A stretch of 64,000 nucleotides of DNA from Bacteroidales bacterium (GTDB lineage: Bacteria > Bacteroidota > Bacteroidia > Bacteroidales > P3). The stretch lies in assembly GCA_017960475.1 (NCBI GenBank), contig JAGCZH010000006.1:222842-286841 (forward strand), in the 5' to 3' direction. The position numbers were made by a program, and so were the translations under genes. The notes beneath the pieces were generated by a model. That model worked only from the letters and a program-made list of their open reading frames with translations, was not told the origin of the DNA and did not search any database. Shown here one piece after another: positions 26,345 to 36,050 of the stretch; position 1 is the stretch's first letter; each line of letters starts with the position of its first letter.

Positions 26345-27079
26345 CTATTTTTTCCATTTCCGGGATTGCAGCACCATTCGTGTCAGCATTATAAAAAGCA
26401 CAATAACCGAAAGGAAATAGATTATATCGCGGGTGTCTATTACACCACGGGAAATAGATTCATAATGAGATTGCAGCCCAAGCGAACGCAACAGGAGAGC
26501 GAATTGGCCATGCATCAGCTGATATAGCGATTCAAAGCCCAGATAGCAGAAAGCGCACAACATGGCGGCAATGATGAAGGCAACAATCTGATTGCTTGTC
26601 AACGATGATGAGAAAAGACCTATGGCAATGAATGCCGCTCCCAGAAAAACAAGGCCGATATACGATCCCACCACACTACCTGTGTCAATATTGCCCACAG
26701 GGTCTCCAAGACGATAGACAGCCCAATAATAAACCAATGTCGGCAACAGGGATATGACAACCAAGGTCAGTCCTGCCAGAAACTTAGCAACAACTATCGT
26801 CAACTCCGACAATGGTTTTGTCAGCAACAGTTCCATGGTGCCATTGCGTTTCTCCTCAGCGAACATACGCATGGTGATGGCAGGAATAAGAAAAAGGTAG
26901 AGGAAAGGGCCTAACAGAAACAGGCCGTCAAGTCCTGCATATTTGTAGTCTAGGAGATTGAAACTGGTACGGAACACCCATAGCATCAACCCTGTCATCA
27001 ACAGGAACACAATAATGGTCAGATATCCCGTAAGAGAAGAGAAGAAAGCAGACAGTTCCTTTTTATATAGAGCAAACAT
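26345..27079 (-). CDS. gldF: GldF-type ABC transporter permease
   Basis: 244 residues with about six membrane helices. The first follows MFALYKKELSAFFSSLTGYL, the standard start of ABC-2 type permeases. The loop MRMFAEEKRNGTMELLLTKPL is the conserved cytoplasmic coupling segment of this family. GldF forms the channel partner of GldG, encoded 31 bases downstream. The cognate ATPase is not in this window. It is the first gene of the run gldF, gldG, DUF4340, surE, small membrane protein, lpxB, SpoIID. Confidence 0.88.
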   Translation of the reverse strand: MFALYKKELSAFFSSLTGYLTIIVFLLMTGLMLWVFRTSFNLLDYKYAGLDGLFLLGPFLYLFLIPAITMRMFAEEKRNGTMELLLTKPLSELTIVVAKFLAGLTLVVISLLPTLVYYWAVYRLGDPVGNIDTGSVVGSYIGLVFLGAAFIAIGLFSSSLTSNQIVAFIIAAMLCAFCYLGFESLYQLMHGQFALLLRSLGLQSHYESISRGVIDTRDIIYFLSVIVLFIMLTRMVLQSRKWKK

Positions 27080-27199
27080 TATCTTGTTTTTTAGTGTAGG
27101 TTAAGGGTTTTAGGAGGCGGTAGTCGCATTGCCGCATCGATACTTTTTTTTCGCTACTAAACACTCTGCGGCTAACAGTATAACCTTTATTTATATCAG

Positions 27200-28684
27200 C
27201 TATTTATTATCGAACCTGACCCTCTTGGATTCATTTGAACGGCCCTGGTACTCGCCAAAAGACAAATCCAGCACCGTCTCGAAAAGCAGCTGAGTGGCTT
27301 TAACTATAAAACCTCGGTCTATGTTCTCAACTATGTCACTCGGCACACCATCATGGCGATTGCCTTTATAATTGGTGATGTTGATACTCGGTATGCCAAC
27401 CGTGGCAAAAGCGGCGGCGTCACCTTTGGGCATGGTTTTAACACCTGTCATGACATTCCCGGCACAGTAGGTTGTATCGACACGTTTGGCGACGCCCCAC
27501 AGTTTGGGAAATCTTTTGTTGCCCATAACAGCTATGCTGTCGCCACTACCTATTGCATTCACGTCGACATAAGCCTCAATACTCTTCAAAGGTTTGAAAT
27601 TCGAGACAAAAATCTGAGAACCCAGATTTTGCTGTTCGCTTGCCGAGAAAAGGACAAAAATCACACTTCTCGAAGGTTGGTCATCAGACATCTGCAACAA
27701 ACGCGCGGTCTCAAGTAAAGCGGCGACACCCGAAGCGTTGTTGTCGGCGCCTGGGAAGAGACATGTTGTTCCCTGCATCCCCAAGTGGTCTAGACTTGCG
27801 CCGACAACCACATACTCACTATTAAGTTTTGAGTCAACACCAGGATAAACACCTATCACGTTGGCTGTCAATGCAGCTGGATGATATTTGGCATTGATAT
27901 CAATTTCAAACTTCTTGCGAAGATGGAAAGATTGTGGTTTTTTGCTGTCATTGATTTTTACAATAGCATCCTCAAGTGTCATCAGTTCGTCTTGAAGAAG
28001 CCTGTCACCGCAGTCACGGGTAGGCTGTATTACAGGGAATGTCGCCAGATGTGGCAACTCACCATTGTATATGTTGCCCTGAACCTCATACGGAGAGCAA
28101 GACTTGTTCATATTGACAATGACGAGAGCACATGCGCCATGAGCTTTTGCCACTCGAGCCTTGTCACGTATCTCCACATAGCGTTTGGTGATGTCAGAAG
28201 GAAGAAACGAGGGTACTCCGCTCAAAACCATCACCACCTTGCCTTTGGCGTCTACGTTGGCATATTCGTTATAAGCGCCGTTGTCTATTCCATAGCCACA
28301 AAAAACGACTGGGGCATCGGCATAGCCTCTTCCTGTCATTCCTGTGCAACAAAAATCACGACCCAACACAAAGACTTTAGCGTCATCCTTGCTGGTGGTG
28401 TAGCTGTTGAACGTGCAGTTCTCAATCTGATTGCACTCAGTCTGGAAATATTGCGCCCATTCGCCTCTATAAGGTTGTACACCATAGCGTTCCAACTCCT
28501 CCACCACATAGTCGGCGACGGAAAGGAAGGCTCTGGTTCCTGCCTGTCGTCCCTCATAGGTCGACGACGAAAGGTCTCTGATGTGCACTAGAAGCGAATC
28601 GAGCGATGCTTGTTGAGCCTTGAGCCCGACAGGCAACAGGACAGCACATACTAACGACAATGATAACTTTTTTATGTATTTCAT
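27200..28684 (-). CDS. Secreted M28-family zinc aminopeptidase
   Basis: 494 residues with a signal peptide ending GLKAQ. A PA-type insert at about 130-270 (APVVFCGYGIDNG) precedes the M28 catalytic domain. Metal ligands are visible in GASLDHLG (His, Asp), GADNNASGVAALLETARLL (Asp) and SASEQQNLGSQ (Glu-Gln, with the second Glu position changed from the common EExGL to EQQNLG). The altered EExGLxGS block is worth noting because the first Glu is the usual general base. Expected role is release of N-terminal residues from extracellular peptides. The flanking gaps contain GTTTAAA repeats downstream of valS. Confidence 0.82.
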   Translation of the reverse strand: MKYIKKLSLSLVCAVLLPVGLKAQQASLDSLLVHIRDLSSSTYEGRQAGTRAFLSVADYVVEELERYGVQPYRGEWAQYFQTECNQIENCTFNSYTTSKDDAKVFVLGRDFCCTGMTGRGYADAPVVFCGYGIDNGAYNEYANVDAKGKVVMVLSGVPSFLPSDITKRYVEIRDKARVAKAHGACALVIVNMNKSCSPYEVQGNIYNGELPHLATFPVIQPTRDCGDRLLQDELMTLEDAIVKINDSKKPQSFHLRKKFEIDINAKYHPAALTANVIGVYPGVDSKLNSEYVVVGASLDHLGMQGTTCLFPGADNNASGVAALLETARLLQMSDDQPSRSVIFVLFSASEQQNLGSQIFVSNFKPLKSIEAYVDVNAIGSGDSIAVMGNKRFPKLWGVAKRVDTTYCAGNVMTGVKTMPKGDAAAFATVGIPSINITNYKGNRHDGVPSDIVENIDRGFIVKATQLLFETVLDLSFGEYQGRSNESKRVRFDNK

Positions 28685-28818
28685 ACTTGTTGAAGTAAAG
28701 GTTTAAAGATAAATAGGTTTAAAAGGTTTAAAGGGTATGCGGATTATCAGACAGTCACATTACCGCATTGTTACATTTTTTATCGTTACGAATCATATGA
28801 ATATCGGATAGATAGCCA
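28685..28818. repeat. Intergenic GTTTAAA repeat block before the M28 gene
   Basis: Bases 28692-28736 contain AGGTTTAAAG and TAGGTTTAAAAGGTTTAAAG words, the same family as at 9929 and 54130. The rest of the gap shows nothing recognisable. Confidence 0.6.
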
Positions 28819-31527
28819 TCAACCTTTCAAACTCTCCAACTGCTGTTTGAGAGCCTCAATCTTCTTCTCGGCGTCAGCTTTTTTCTGACGTTCAACGGCG
28901 ACGACCTTTTCTGGAGCACCGTTGACAAACTTCTCATTGCCAAGCTTTTTCATTACACTTGCCAAGAATCCTTCAGCATATTTCAGTTCCTCTTCCAACT
29001 TGGCGCGCTCAGCCTCGACATCGATATTCTGAGACATTGGCACAAAGAATTCCGTGGTGCCGACCATAAAGCTAACCGCACCTTCAGGCTTAGACTCCAC
29101 ATACTCTATTTTACCGACATTGGCAAGCTTAGTGATTATTCCGTCGAAACGAGGATTCATTCTCACACCGTTCTCGGACACGACATAGAGCTCAAGTGTC
29201 TCTTTGGGCGAGAGGCCCTTGCTGTTGCGCAGGTTGCGGACTCCGGCGATGATGTCGCGAGCTTTGCTGCAGTCGTCGAGCATTCTCTGGTCGTAGAACA
29301 CGCTTACCGGCATATGCTGCATCATAATACTTGAGGCGGCGACCATATTGGCCTTAGCTTCGCTGTCGGTATCCTGCAGAAGATGCCATATCTCCTCGGT
29401 CACGAAAGGCATAAAAGGATGAAGCATGTACATCAAACGCTCGAAGATACTTATTGTAGCGTCGTAGGTTTCTTTGTCCAAAGGCTTACCATAGGCGGGT
29501 TTCACCATTTCAAGATACCATGAGCAGAAATCGTCCCAAATGAGTTTGTAGGTGTTCATCAAAGCCTCGCTGAGACGGTATTGCACGAAATCCTTCTCAA
29601 TCTGTTCCAACACGCAAGCCATTCTCTGTTCCATCCACTCCACAGCCACAGCGTTGGACTGTATGTTATCGACACCTGCATTGCCTTCGGTCACGACCTC
29701 CCAGCCCTTGACCAGGCGCAAGGCGTTCCAAATCTTGTTGGCGAAATTGCGACCCTGTTCACAGATCTTGACATCAAAGGGCAGGTCGTTGCCAGCAGGG
29801 GCTGTGAGAAGCATACCCATACGGACTCCGTCGGCGCCATACTCTTCCATGAGCATGATAGGGTCGGGAGAGTTGCCAAGTTGTTTTGACATCTTGCGTC
29901 CTTTCTCATCACGCACAATACCTGTAAAATAGACGTGACGGAAAGGAACTTCGCCGCGGTATTCCTCGCCAGCCATAATCATTCTGGCCACCCAGAAGAA
30001 TATGATGTCGGGGGCGGTGATGAGGTCGTCGGTGGGATAGTAGTATTTGATTTCCTCATTGTCGGGGTTGCGGATGCCATCAAAAAGACTTATTGGCCAC
30101 AACCAGCTGCTGAACCAGGTGTCGAGGACATCCTCGTCTTGCTGCAACTGGTCGGCACTTGCCACTGCGCCTGGGAAACGCTTACAAGCCTCTTCAAAGG
30201 CTTTGTCGCGTGTCTCGGCGACAACGACCTCACGGCGTCCTTCAACATCGAGATAATAGGCAGGAATACGATGACCCCACCACAACTGGCGGCTGATACA
30301 CCAATCCTTGATATTCTCAAGCCAATGGCGGTAGGTGTTTTTGAATTTCTCCGGATGGAACTGGATGGTGTCGTTCTCGACAACCTCCAAAGCCTTCTTG
30401 GCGATGTCGGTCATCTTCATGAACCACTGGGCGCTGAGTTTAGGCTCTATGACAGCGTCGGTACGCTCGGAGTGACCAACCTTGTTGACATAGTCCTCGA
30501 CCTTCTCGACAAGACCAGCCTCCTCAAGGTCTTTCATGATAGCCTTGCGGCAGGCAAAACGATCCTGACCTGCATATTTTCCTCCGTTGTCGTTAAGAGT
30601 ACCGTTGTCGTTGAAGATGTTGATAGTGTCAAGATTATATTTCATGCCCAGATTGTAGTCGTTCACATCATGGGCAGGGGTGATTTTCAGAGCTCCTGTA
30701 CCGAACTCGCGGTCTACATATTCGTCCATGATAATGGGGACGCTACGACCTACCGACGGCACAATCACACGTTTGCCTTTCAGCCATTTGAAACGATCGT
30801 CCTCGGGATGGACACATACGGCGGTGTCACCCAGGATAGTTTCGGGGCGAGTGGTGGCGACGACAATGTAATCTTTGTCTTTCACACCGACACCCTCGCG
30901 TTTTTCACCATTGTCGATATAGTATCTCAGATAGAAAAGCTTGGAATGGCTCTCTTTGTAATTAACCTCCTCATCGCTTACAGCTGTGAGCGCTTGTGGA
31001 TCCCAGTTCACCATGCGGACGCCACGATAGATGAGACCTTTGTTATAGAGGTCGACAAAAACTTTTATAACGCTTTCATAGCGAATATCATCCATTGTGA
31101 AAGCTGTGCGGTCCCAGTCACAACTGGCGCCAAGTTTGCGGAGTTGTTTAAGGATAATACCACCGTACTCCTCTTTCCACTCCCAAGCATATTTCAAAAA
31201 CTCCTCACGGCTGATGTCACGCTTCTCGATACCCTTGGCTTTGAGCATATTCACCACCTTGGCCTCGGTAGCGATACTGGCGTGGTCTGTTCCGGGAACC
31301 CAGCAGGCATTCTTGCCCATCATTCTGGCTCTGCGAACCAAAACGTCCTGTATAGTGTTGTTGAGCATATGGCCCATATGCAGCACGCCGGTAACATTGG
31401 GTGGCGGTATCACAACAGTGTATGGACGACGGCGGTCAGGCTCAGAATGAAACAATTTCTTTTCCAACCAAAAATTGTACCATTTCTCTTCAACGGCACG
31501 AGGATCGTATTTCGATGCAATTTCCAT
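28819..31527 (-). CDS. valS: Valyl-tRNA synthetase
   Basis: 902 residues, full length for a class I ValRS. The HIGH-type motif is in [16 protein letters not shown], the KMSKS motif is in [16 protein letters not shown], and the editing domain contains [19 protein letters not shown]. The C-terminus ends in the ValRS coiled coil (from about residue 835, [12 protein letters not shown] to [11 protein letters not shown]), which contacts tRNA. It charges tRNA-Val in the cytoplasm. It is transcribed alone, from a promoter candidate about 100 bases upstream. The complementary strand carries a long open frame with no family match, which is a shadow. Confidence 0.97.
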   Translation of the reverse strand: MEIASKYDPRAVEEKWYNFWLEKKLFHSEPDRRRPYTVVIPPPNVTGVLHMGHMLNNTIQDVLVRRARMMGKNACWVPGTDHASIATEAKVVNMLKAKGIEKRDISREEFLKYAWEWKEEYGGIILKQLRKLGASCDWDRTAFTMDDIRYESVIKVFVDLYNKGLIYRGVRMVNWDPQALTAVSDEEVNYKESHSKLFYLRYYIDNGEKREGVGVKDKDYIVVATTRPETILGDTAVCVHPEDDRFKWLKGKRVIVPSVGRSVPIIMDEYVDREFGTGALKITPAHDVNDYNLGMKYNLDTINIFNDNGTLNDNGGKYAGQDRFACRKAIMKDLEEAGLVEKVEDYVNKVGHSERTDAVIEPKLSAQWFMKMTDIAKKALEVVENDTIQFHPEKFKNTYRHWLENIKDWCISRQLWWGHRIPAYYLDVEGRREVVVAETRDKAFEEACKRFPGAVASADQLQQDEDVLDTWFSSWLWPISLFDGIRNPDNEEIKYYYPTDDLITAPDIIFFWVARMIMAGEEYRGEVPFRHVYFTGIVRDEKGRKMSKQLGNSPDPIMLMEEYGADGVRMGMLLTAPAGNDLPFDVKICEQGRNFANKIWNALRLVKGWEVVTEGNAGVDNIQSNAVAVEWMEQRMACVLEQIEKDFVQYRLSEALMNTYKLIWDDFCSWYLEMVKPAYGKPLDKETYDATISIFERLMYMLHPFMPFVTEEIWHLLQDTDSEAKANMVAASSIMMQHMPVSVFYDQRMLDDCSKARDIIAGVRNLRNSKGLSPKETLELYVVSENGVRMNPRFDGIITKLANVGKIEYVESKPEGAVSFMVGTTEFFVPMSQNIDVEAERAKLEEELKYAEGFLASVMKKLGNEKFVNGAPEKVVAVERQKKADAEKKIEALKQQLESLKG

Positions 31528-31619
31528 CTATTATTATATATTTGAATTTATATATATTTATTTAATTAACAAAAAGATAGCGTCTTCCTTTCGAAAGAGG
31601 TCCATCATATAGTAAACTG

Positions 31620-31627
31620 CAAAAATA
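31620..31627 (-). promoter_or_regulatory. -7 box candidate for valS
   Basis: TATTTTTG on the minus strand, about 95 bases before the start codon. A TTG at 31642-31640 is close but the spacing is short. No T-box-like specifier structure is apparent in the leader. Confidence 0.45.
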
Positions 31628-31687
31628 CTAAAAAAAATTCAATTAAAAAAAACTGTTTGTTTTAACTTTAAATGCCGAAAAAAGTAG

Positions 31688-31695
31688 TACTTTTG
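31688..31695 (+). promoter_or_regulatory. -7 box candidate for galM
   Basis: TACTTTTG. A TTTG at 31656-31659 is too far for an ideal -33 element. The box ends two bases before an ATG at 31698, so transcription should begin after that ATG. This supports the ATG at 31749 as the start. Confidence 0.5.
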
Positions 31696-31748
31696 CAATG
31701 GCTATCATGAAGTCGCAACACCTTGTTTTCACCCACCAAACTTTACCC

Positions 31749-32768
31749 ATGAACAAAACTGATTCTAATTCCCTCGACACCTATTGTCTTACTGATAATG
31801 CGGGACTAAAAGTCGTAATAACACCTTTAGGATGCCGCATTATGCGTCTCGTCTATAACGGAACTGATGTTGTGCAAGGCTTCGACAGCCCTGAAGAGTA
31901 CCTCCCGAATAGACACCATTCTGACTTTGGCGCTGTCATTGGACGCTATGCGAACCGAATAGCGAATGGTCGCATCACTATTGACGGCATAGCCTACCAG
32001 TTGCCCATTAACAATGGTCCCAATTGTCTCCATGGAGGTCCATCAGGGTGGCAATACGCCATATTCAATGTCGAAAAAGCCACAGAGCGCCAACTAGTAC
32101 TGACACTAAACAGTCCTGACGGCGACAACGGCTTCCCTGGTAATGTTTCTGTAAGTGTCTCCTACTCTATTTGCGAGAACAACAGCCTACGTATCGACTA
32201 TTTTGCCGAGACCGACCGCACAACAGTCATTAACATGACAAACCACAGCTATTTCAACCTTAATGGCGACCTGGGAAGTAGCATCCTCAACCATATACTT
32301 CAAATCGACGCCGACCAATACACACCTGTCGACATCGTCTCAATTCCTCTTGCATCACACTCACCTGTTGAGGGCACCCCTTTCGACTTCCGTTCCGCAA
32401 TGCCCATAGGACTTCACATTGGCGATGACAACCCTCAACTGGATATAGGACATGGGTACGACCATAATTTCGTGCTAAACACCCGTGGTTCTCTCGACCT
32501 CCCATGTTCACGACTGTACAGTCCGCTCTCCGACATCGTCATGGAAGTTCGTACAACAACGCCTGGAATGCAGGTATACACAGGCAACTTCCTTGATGGA
32601 GTCGTCGGCAAAAATGGAGTATCATATGCCCGACAGAGTGCCGTATGTCTTGAAACCCAGATGTACCCCGACTCCCCCAACCGTTGCTGGCCTGAGTCAA
32701 CAGGCATCCTGACACCCTACGAACCCTTCGAAAGTTCAACCATCTTTTCTTTCTCTAAAAAGAAATAA
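31749..32768 (+). CDS. galM: Aldose 1-epimerase (galactose mutarotase)
   Basis: 339 residues from the ATG at 31749; earlier ATGs at 31698 and 31707 lie at or before the predicted transcription start. GalM interconverts alpha and beta anomers of galactose and glucose. Family blocks are visible: VVITPLGCRIMRLVYNGTDV at the N-terminus, FGAVIGRYANRIANG, NGPNCLHGGPSGWQYAIFNV (catalytic His region), MTNHSYFNLNGD (second His) and the catalytic Glu in AVCLETQMYPDSPN. No secretion signal is seen. galK follows about 196 bases downstream, completing a short galactose pair. Confidence 0.93.
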   Translation: MNKTDSNSLDTYCLTDNAGLKVVITPLGCRIMRLVYNGTDVVQGFDSPEEYLPNRHHSDFGAVIGRYANRIANGRITIDGIAYQLPINNGPNCLHGGPSGWQYAIFNVEKATERQLVLTLNSPDGDNGFPGNVSVSVSYSICENNSLRIDYFAETDRTTVINMTNHSYFNLNGDLGSSILNHILQIDADQYTPVDIVSIPLASHSPVEGTPFDFRSAMPIGLHIGDDNPQLDIGHGYDHNFVLNTRGSLDLPCSRLYSPLSDIVMEVRTTTPGMQVYTGNFLDGVVGKNGVSYARQSAVCLETQMYPDSPNRCWPESTGILTPYEPFESSTIFSFSKKK

Positions 32769-32859
32769 TCAAAGAATAATTATAGAAAACAAGACATTGA
32801 TTGTGAATCAGGTAATAATATAATGAAACGTCGTTAATATTTAATTTTTGAATATTAAT

Positions 32860-32955
32860 TAGATACATCCATAAACTATAATCTTTAAACTTTAAACTAT
32901 AAACTTCAAACTTTACCAACAGACATCTTTACACGTTAAACATCAAATATTTAAC
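32860..32955. repeat. Intergenic repeat block before galK (reverse orientation)
   Basis: Contains ATCTTTAAACTTTAAAC, AAACTTCAAACTTT and CACGTTAAAC words, which are the complement of the GTTTAAAG family. No promoter box is visible between galM and galK, so cotranscription is plausible. Confidence 0.55.
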
Positions 32956-32964
32956 ATCACAAAC

Positions 32965-34098
32965 ATGATAAAAACAGACAAACTTCAACAATGCTTCAAT
33001 ACCACCTTCGGAGGAGTAGGCACACCGTTCTTTGCCCCGGGAAGAATCAACCTCATTGGCGAACACACAGACTACAACGGTGGTTTCGTTTTCCCTGGCG
33101 CCATAGACATGGGGATATCCGCCTCAATACGCCCTAACGGTACAGATGTCGTAAACCTTTTCGCCATAGATCTCAATGAGAAATGTTCTTTCAACATCCA
33201 CGATAACGAAGGTCCTTCATCGACCAACTTCCGATATGTCTATGGTGTGGTTCGTGAAATGTCAGCCTCTGGCGTTACCGTGCACGGTTTCGACGCTGTT
33301 TATGGCGGCGACGTTCCTTTAGGGGCAGGCATGAGTTCGTCTGCAGCATTGGAATGCTGTTTCGCATTTGCACTAAATAAATTGTTCAACGGAACACTCG
33401 ACCTAATGCAGATGGCTCGCATAGGTCAAGCCACAGAGCATAAATATGTGGGGGTGAAATGTGGCATTATGGACCAGTTCGCCTCTATGCACGGACGGGA
33501 CAAAGCTCTTATGCGTCTCGACTGCAATAGTGGTGAATACCAATATTTCCCTTGGAATCCCACAGATTACAGGTTGGTACTCATCAATAGTTGTGTCAAA
33601 CATGAACTTGTGGGTTCTCCTTACAACGAGCGACGCGAATCATGCGAACATGTCGCCAAACTGGCTGGCGTCGACACTTTACGTGACTGCTCATGGGATA
33701 TACTAGAGAAAATAAAACCGCAACTCAGCGACCAAGAATACCGACGGGCTCGGTACGTACTGGGAGAGACCGATCGTGTTATGGCAGTAAGCGACGCCCT
33801 TGACAACAACGACTACGAGCAAGTAGGACAACAGATGTACCTTACCCACAAAGGTCTAAAAGAGGATTACGAGGTAAGCTGCGAGGAGATAGACTTTCTG
33901 GTCGACATAGCGAAAGCATCGGGCGTTACAGGCTCACGAATAATGGGCGGCGGATTTGGCGGATGCACCATAAACCTGGTACACAACAAGCTTTACGACA
34001 GTTTCATCGCCACAGCAAAAGAGAGATTCAAACAACAATTCGGAATCGACTGCAAAGCTATTCCCGTTGTCATCGGTGCCGGAGCAAGAATGATTTAG
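32965..34098 (+). CDS. galK: Galactokinase
   Basis: 377 residues, standard length for this GHMP kinase. It phosphorylates galactose to galactose-1-phosphate in the Leloir pathway. The galactose-binding signature APGRINLIGEHTDYNGG, the ATP-binding loop PLGAGMSSSAALE and the third GHMP motif SRIMGGGFGGCTINLV are all intact. It sits directly after galM. The sugar transporter that I recall between these genes in Bacteroides, and galT/galE, are absent here. The stop is followed by 210 bases without a gene that end in a terminator of the opposing operon. Confidence 0.97.
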   Translation: MIKTDKLQQCFNTTFGGVGTPFFAPGRINLIGEHTDYNGGFVFPGAIDMGISASIRPNGTDVVNLFAIDLNEKCSFNIHDNEGPSSTNFRYVYGVVREMSASGVTVHGFDAVYGGDVPLGAGMSSSAALECCFAFALNKLFNGTLDLMQMARIGQATEHKYVGVKCGIMDQFASMHGRDKALMRLDCNSGEYQYFPWNPTDYRLVLINSCVKHELVGSPYNERRESCEHVAKLAGVDTLRDCSWDILEKIKPQLSDQEYRRARYVLGETDRVMAVSDALDNNDYEQVGQQMYLTHKGLKEDYEVSCEEIDFLVDIAKASGVTGSRIMGGGFGGCTINLVHNKLYDSFIATAKERFKQQFGIDCKAIPVVIGAGARMI

Positions 34099-34249
34099 CG
34101 GAGTGCTGCTCGACGGCATCTTCATTATAGGAATTGTGCTCGTTTCACTCGCACTCCTTCATTGATAGAAACCACTAAGCTTACGACATTTTATCAGGGC
34201 AGTCGCTAATTGTTACCACATCTTACATCCTAACTCTCATCCTAAAGAC

Positions 34250-34281
34250 AAAAAAAAGTCCCGATACAAAATCGGGACTAT
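34250..34281 (-). terminator. Terminator of the methylmalonyl-CoA decarboxylase operon
   Basis: A 9-bp perfect stem AGTCCCGAT / ATCGGGACT with loop ACAAA. On the minus strand it is followed by a run of T. It lies 30 bases past the oadB stop and between convergent transcription units, so it may also stop galK transcripts. Confidence 0.85.
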
Positions 34282-34309
34282 TTATATTCAAAAGGATATC
34301 AAAATTCCA

Positions 34310-35479
34310 TTAGTGCAGGAATGCAAGCAGGATACCTGCGGCTACTGCAGAGCCTACCACACCGGCCACATTGGGACCCATGGCATGCTGAAGCAGATAG
34401 TTGGTCTTGTCATACTCCAATCCAACACCATTTGACACACGTGCCGCATCGGGAACTGCAGATACACCAGAGTTACCGATAAGTGGGTTTATTTTGTTGC
34501 CTTCCTTAAGGAAAAGGTTCATAAACTTGACAAAGAGGACACCGAAGAATGTGGCAACAATGAATGAACCTGCGCCTAATGCGAAAATCAAGATAGAACG
34601 TCCCGTGAGGAAGGTTGTAGCCTGAGTCGACGCACCGACGGTGATACCGATAAGTAGAGTGCATATGTTGACGATGGCGTTGGAAGCGACCTCGGAGAGA
34701 CGTTTTGTGACGCCACACTCTTTCAGCAAGTTGCCGAAGAAAAGCATACCTAGAAGAGGCAGACCCGAAGGTACTATGAAGGCGCAGAAGATGAGGCCTA
34801 GAATCGGGAAAGAAATCTTCTCCAGTTTGGTAACCTGACGAGGAGGTTTCATTCTGATTGTACGTTCACTCTTGGTGGTAAGCAGACGCATAATAGGCGG
34901 CTGGATAACAGGAACCAAAGCCATGTAGGAATAAGCCGACACCGCAATGGCACCCATCAGGTCGGGAGCGAGCTGTGACGAAAGGAATATGGCTGTAGGA
35001 CCGTCAGCGCCGCCGATGATACCGATAGCGCCAGCCTCGTTGGGAGCGAAGCCGAGAGCCAAAGCACCCATATAAGCGGCGAAGATACCAACCTGAGCAG
35101 CAGCACCGATAAGCATCAACTTGGGATTGCTAAGCATAGCCGAGAAGTCGGTCATAGCGCCGATACCGAGGAAAATAAGCGGTGGATACCAACCGTTCTG
35201 CACACCATGGTAGAGGATATGCAGCACCGAGCCATCCTCGTAGATACCTATCTTGAGGCCAGGATAGAACGGAATGTTACCTACTATCATACCAAATCCG
35301 ATAGGCACGAGGAGAAGAGGCTCAAACTCCTTCTTGATACCCAAAAAGATGAATATCAAACCTATCAATATCATTATTATATGGCCCCATTCCACGTTGG
35401 CAAAGCCAGTGTAGTGAAGGAACTGCACCAACTGTGTAGACATGAAATCCATGAAGCCTCCAGAAGCAAGAATATTCAT
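34310..35479 (-). CDS. Sodium-pumping decarboxylase beta subunit (methylmalonyl-CoA decarboxylase)
   Basis: 389 residues with about nine to eleven membrane segments. OadB/MmdB-type subunits decarboxylate carboxybiotin and use the energy to export Na+. Conserved blocks include IGAMTDFSAMLSNPKL, IGIIGGADGPTAIFLSS (the Asp that binds sodium) and SYMALVPVIQPPIMRLLTTK. The protein also contains PLLGMLFFGNLLKECGV and NSGVSAVPDAARV, both standard. It is the last gene of the operon and follows the biotin carrier by 65 bases, where TTTTACG repeats occur. Confidence 0.95.
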   Translation of the reverse strand: MNILASGGFMDFMSTQLVQFLHYTGFANVEWGHIIMILIGLIFIFLGIKKEFEPLLLVPIGFGMIVGNIPFYPGLKIGIYEDGSVLHILYHGVQNGWYPPLIFLGIGAMTDFSAMLSNPKLMLIGAAAQVGIFAAYMGALALGFAPNEAGAIGIIGGADGPTAIFLSSQLAPDLMGAIAVSAYSYMALVPVIQPPIMRLLTTKSERTIRMKPPRQVTKLEKISFPILGLIFCAFIVPSGLPLLGMLFFGNLLKECGVTKRLSEVASNAIVNICTLLIGITVGASTQATTFLTGRSILIFALGAGSFIVATFFGVLFVKFMNLFLKEGNKINPLIGNSGVSAVPDAARVSNGVGLEYDKTNYLLQHAMGPNVAGVVGSAVAAGILLAFLH

Positions 35480-35516
35480 ATTAGGTTTTACGTTTATAAG
35501 GTTTTACGTTTAAAAA
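35480..35516. repeat. TTTTACG repeat in the decarboxylase operon
   Basis: Two copies of AGGTTTTACGTTTA(T/A)AA lie between the biotin carrier and beta-subunit genes, inside an otherwise ordinary operon. They are members of the dispersed family. Confidence 0.55.
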
Positions 35517-35544
35517 TGGTGTTGTAAAAGCCATCCATTTTCAA

Positions 35545-35976
35545 TTATCCGATAACGACCATAACATCGCCTTCAAGGACGGAGTCGCCTTTGCGGACTT
35601 TAACTTCGGTAACAGTGCCGTCGACATCGGCCTCGATGTTGTTCTCCATCTTCATAGCCTCGAGCAAGACGACAGTCTGACCCGACTTGACGGTGTCACC
35701 GACGTTGACGAAGACGTCGAGGATAGTGCCGGGAAGAGGAGTGGTAACCTTCGAGCCTTTAGAGGCCGGCGCAGAGGTCTGTACCTGACCGCTGGGAGCC
35801 GCGCTGACGCGAGGGGCAGTCCTGGTAGTCATAGTCACCTGTTTCTGCTTGATTTCTTTATCGACAGTGACCTTGTAAGGGGTACCGTTGACATCGAGAG
35901 AAATCTCCTGACCTTCGACCTCATTAATATCTACAGAATATTCTGTGCCGTTTATTTTGAATTTGAAATTTTTCAT
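35545..35976 (-). CDS. Biotin carboxyl carrier subunit of methylmalonyl-CoA decarboxylase
   Basis: 143 residues from the ATG at 35976 (MKNFKFKINGTEYSVDINEV); the open frame upstream of it has no homology. A beta-rich N-terminal part and an Ala/Pro/Ser linker precede the biotinyl domain. The biotin attachment site is EAMKMENNIEAD, with the modified Lys between the two Met residues. The domain cycles CO2 from the carboxyltransferase to the membrane beta subunit. The gene stands between the OadG-like and OadB-like subunits, as expected. Confidence 0.95.
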   Translation of the reverse strand: MKNFKFKINGTEYSVDINEVEGQEISLDVNGTPYKVTVDKEIKQKQVTMTTRTAPRVSAAPSGQVQTSAPASKGSKVTTPLPGTILDVFVNVGDTVKSGQTVVLLEAMKMENNIEADVDGTVTEVKVRKGDSVLEGDVMVVIG

Positions 35977-36050
35977 TCTATTACTTTTTTTGGAACAGAC
36001 GGTATTGAGAAGCATGCGATGAGGCTACATGCTTGATGCCGTCAGTCACA

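Noticed and set aside
29935..31545. A 536-codon open frame on the plus strand opposite valS
   Set aside because: valS is complete with all class I motifs; the long antisense frame reflects its codon bias and has no recognisable domain.
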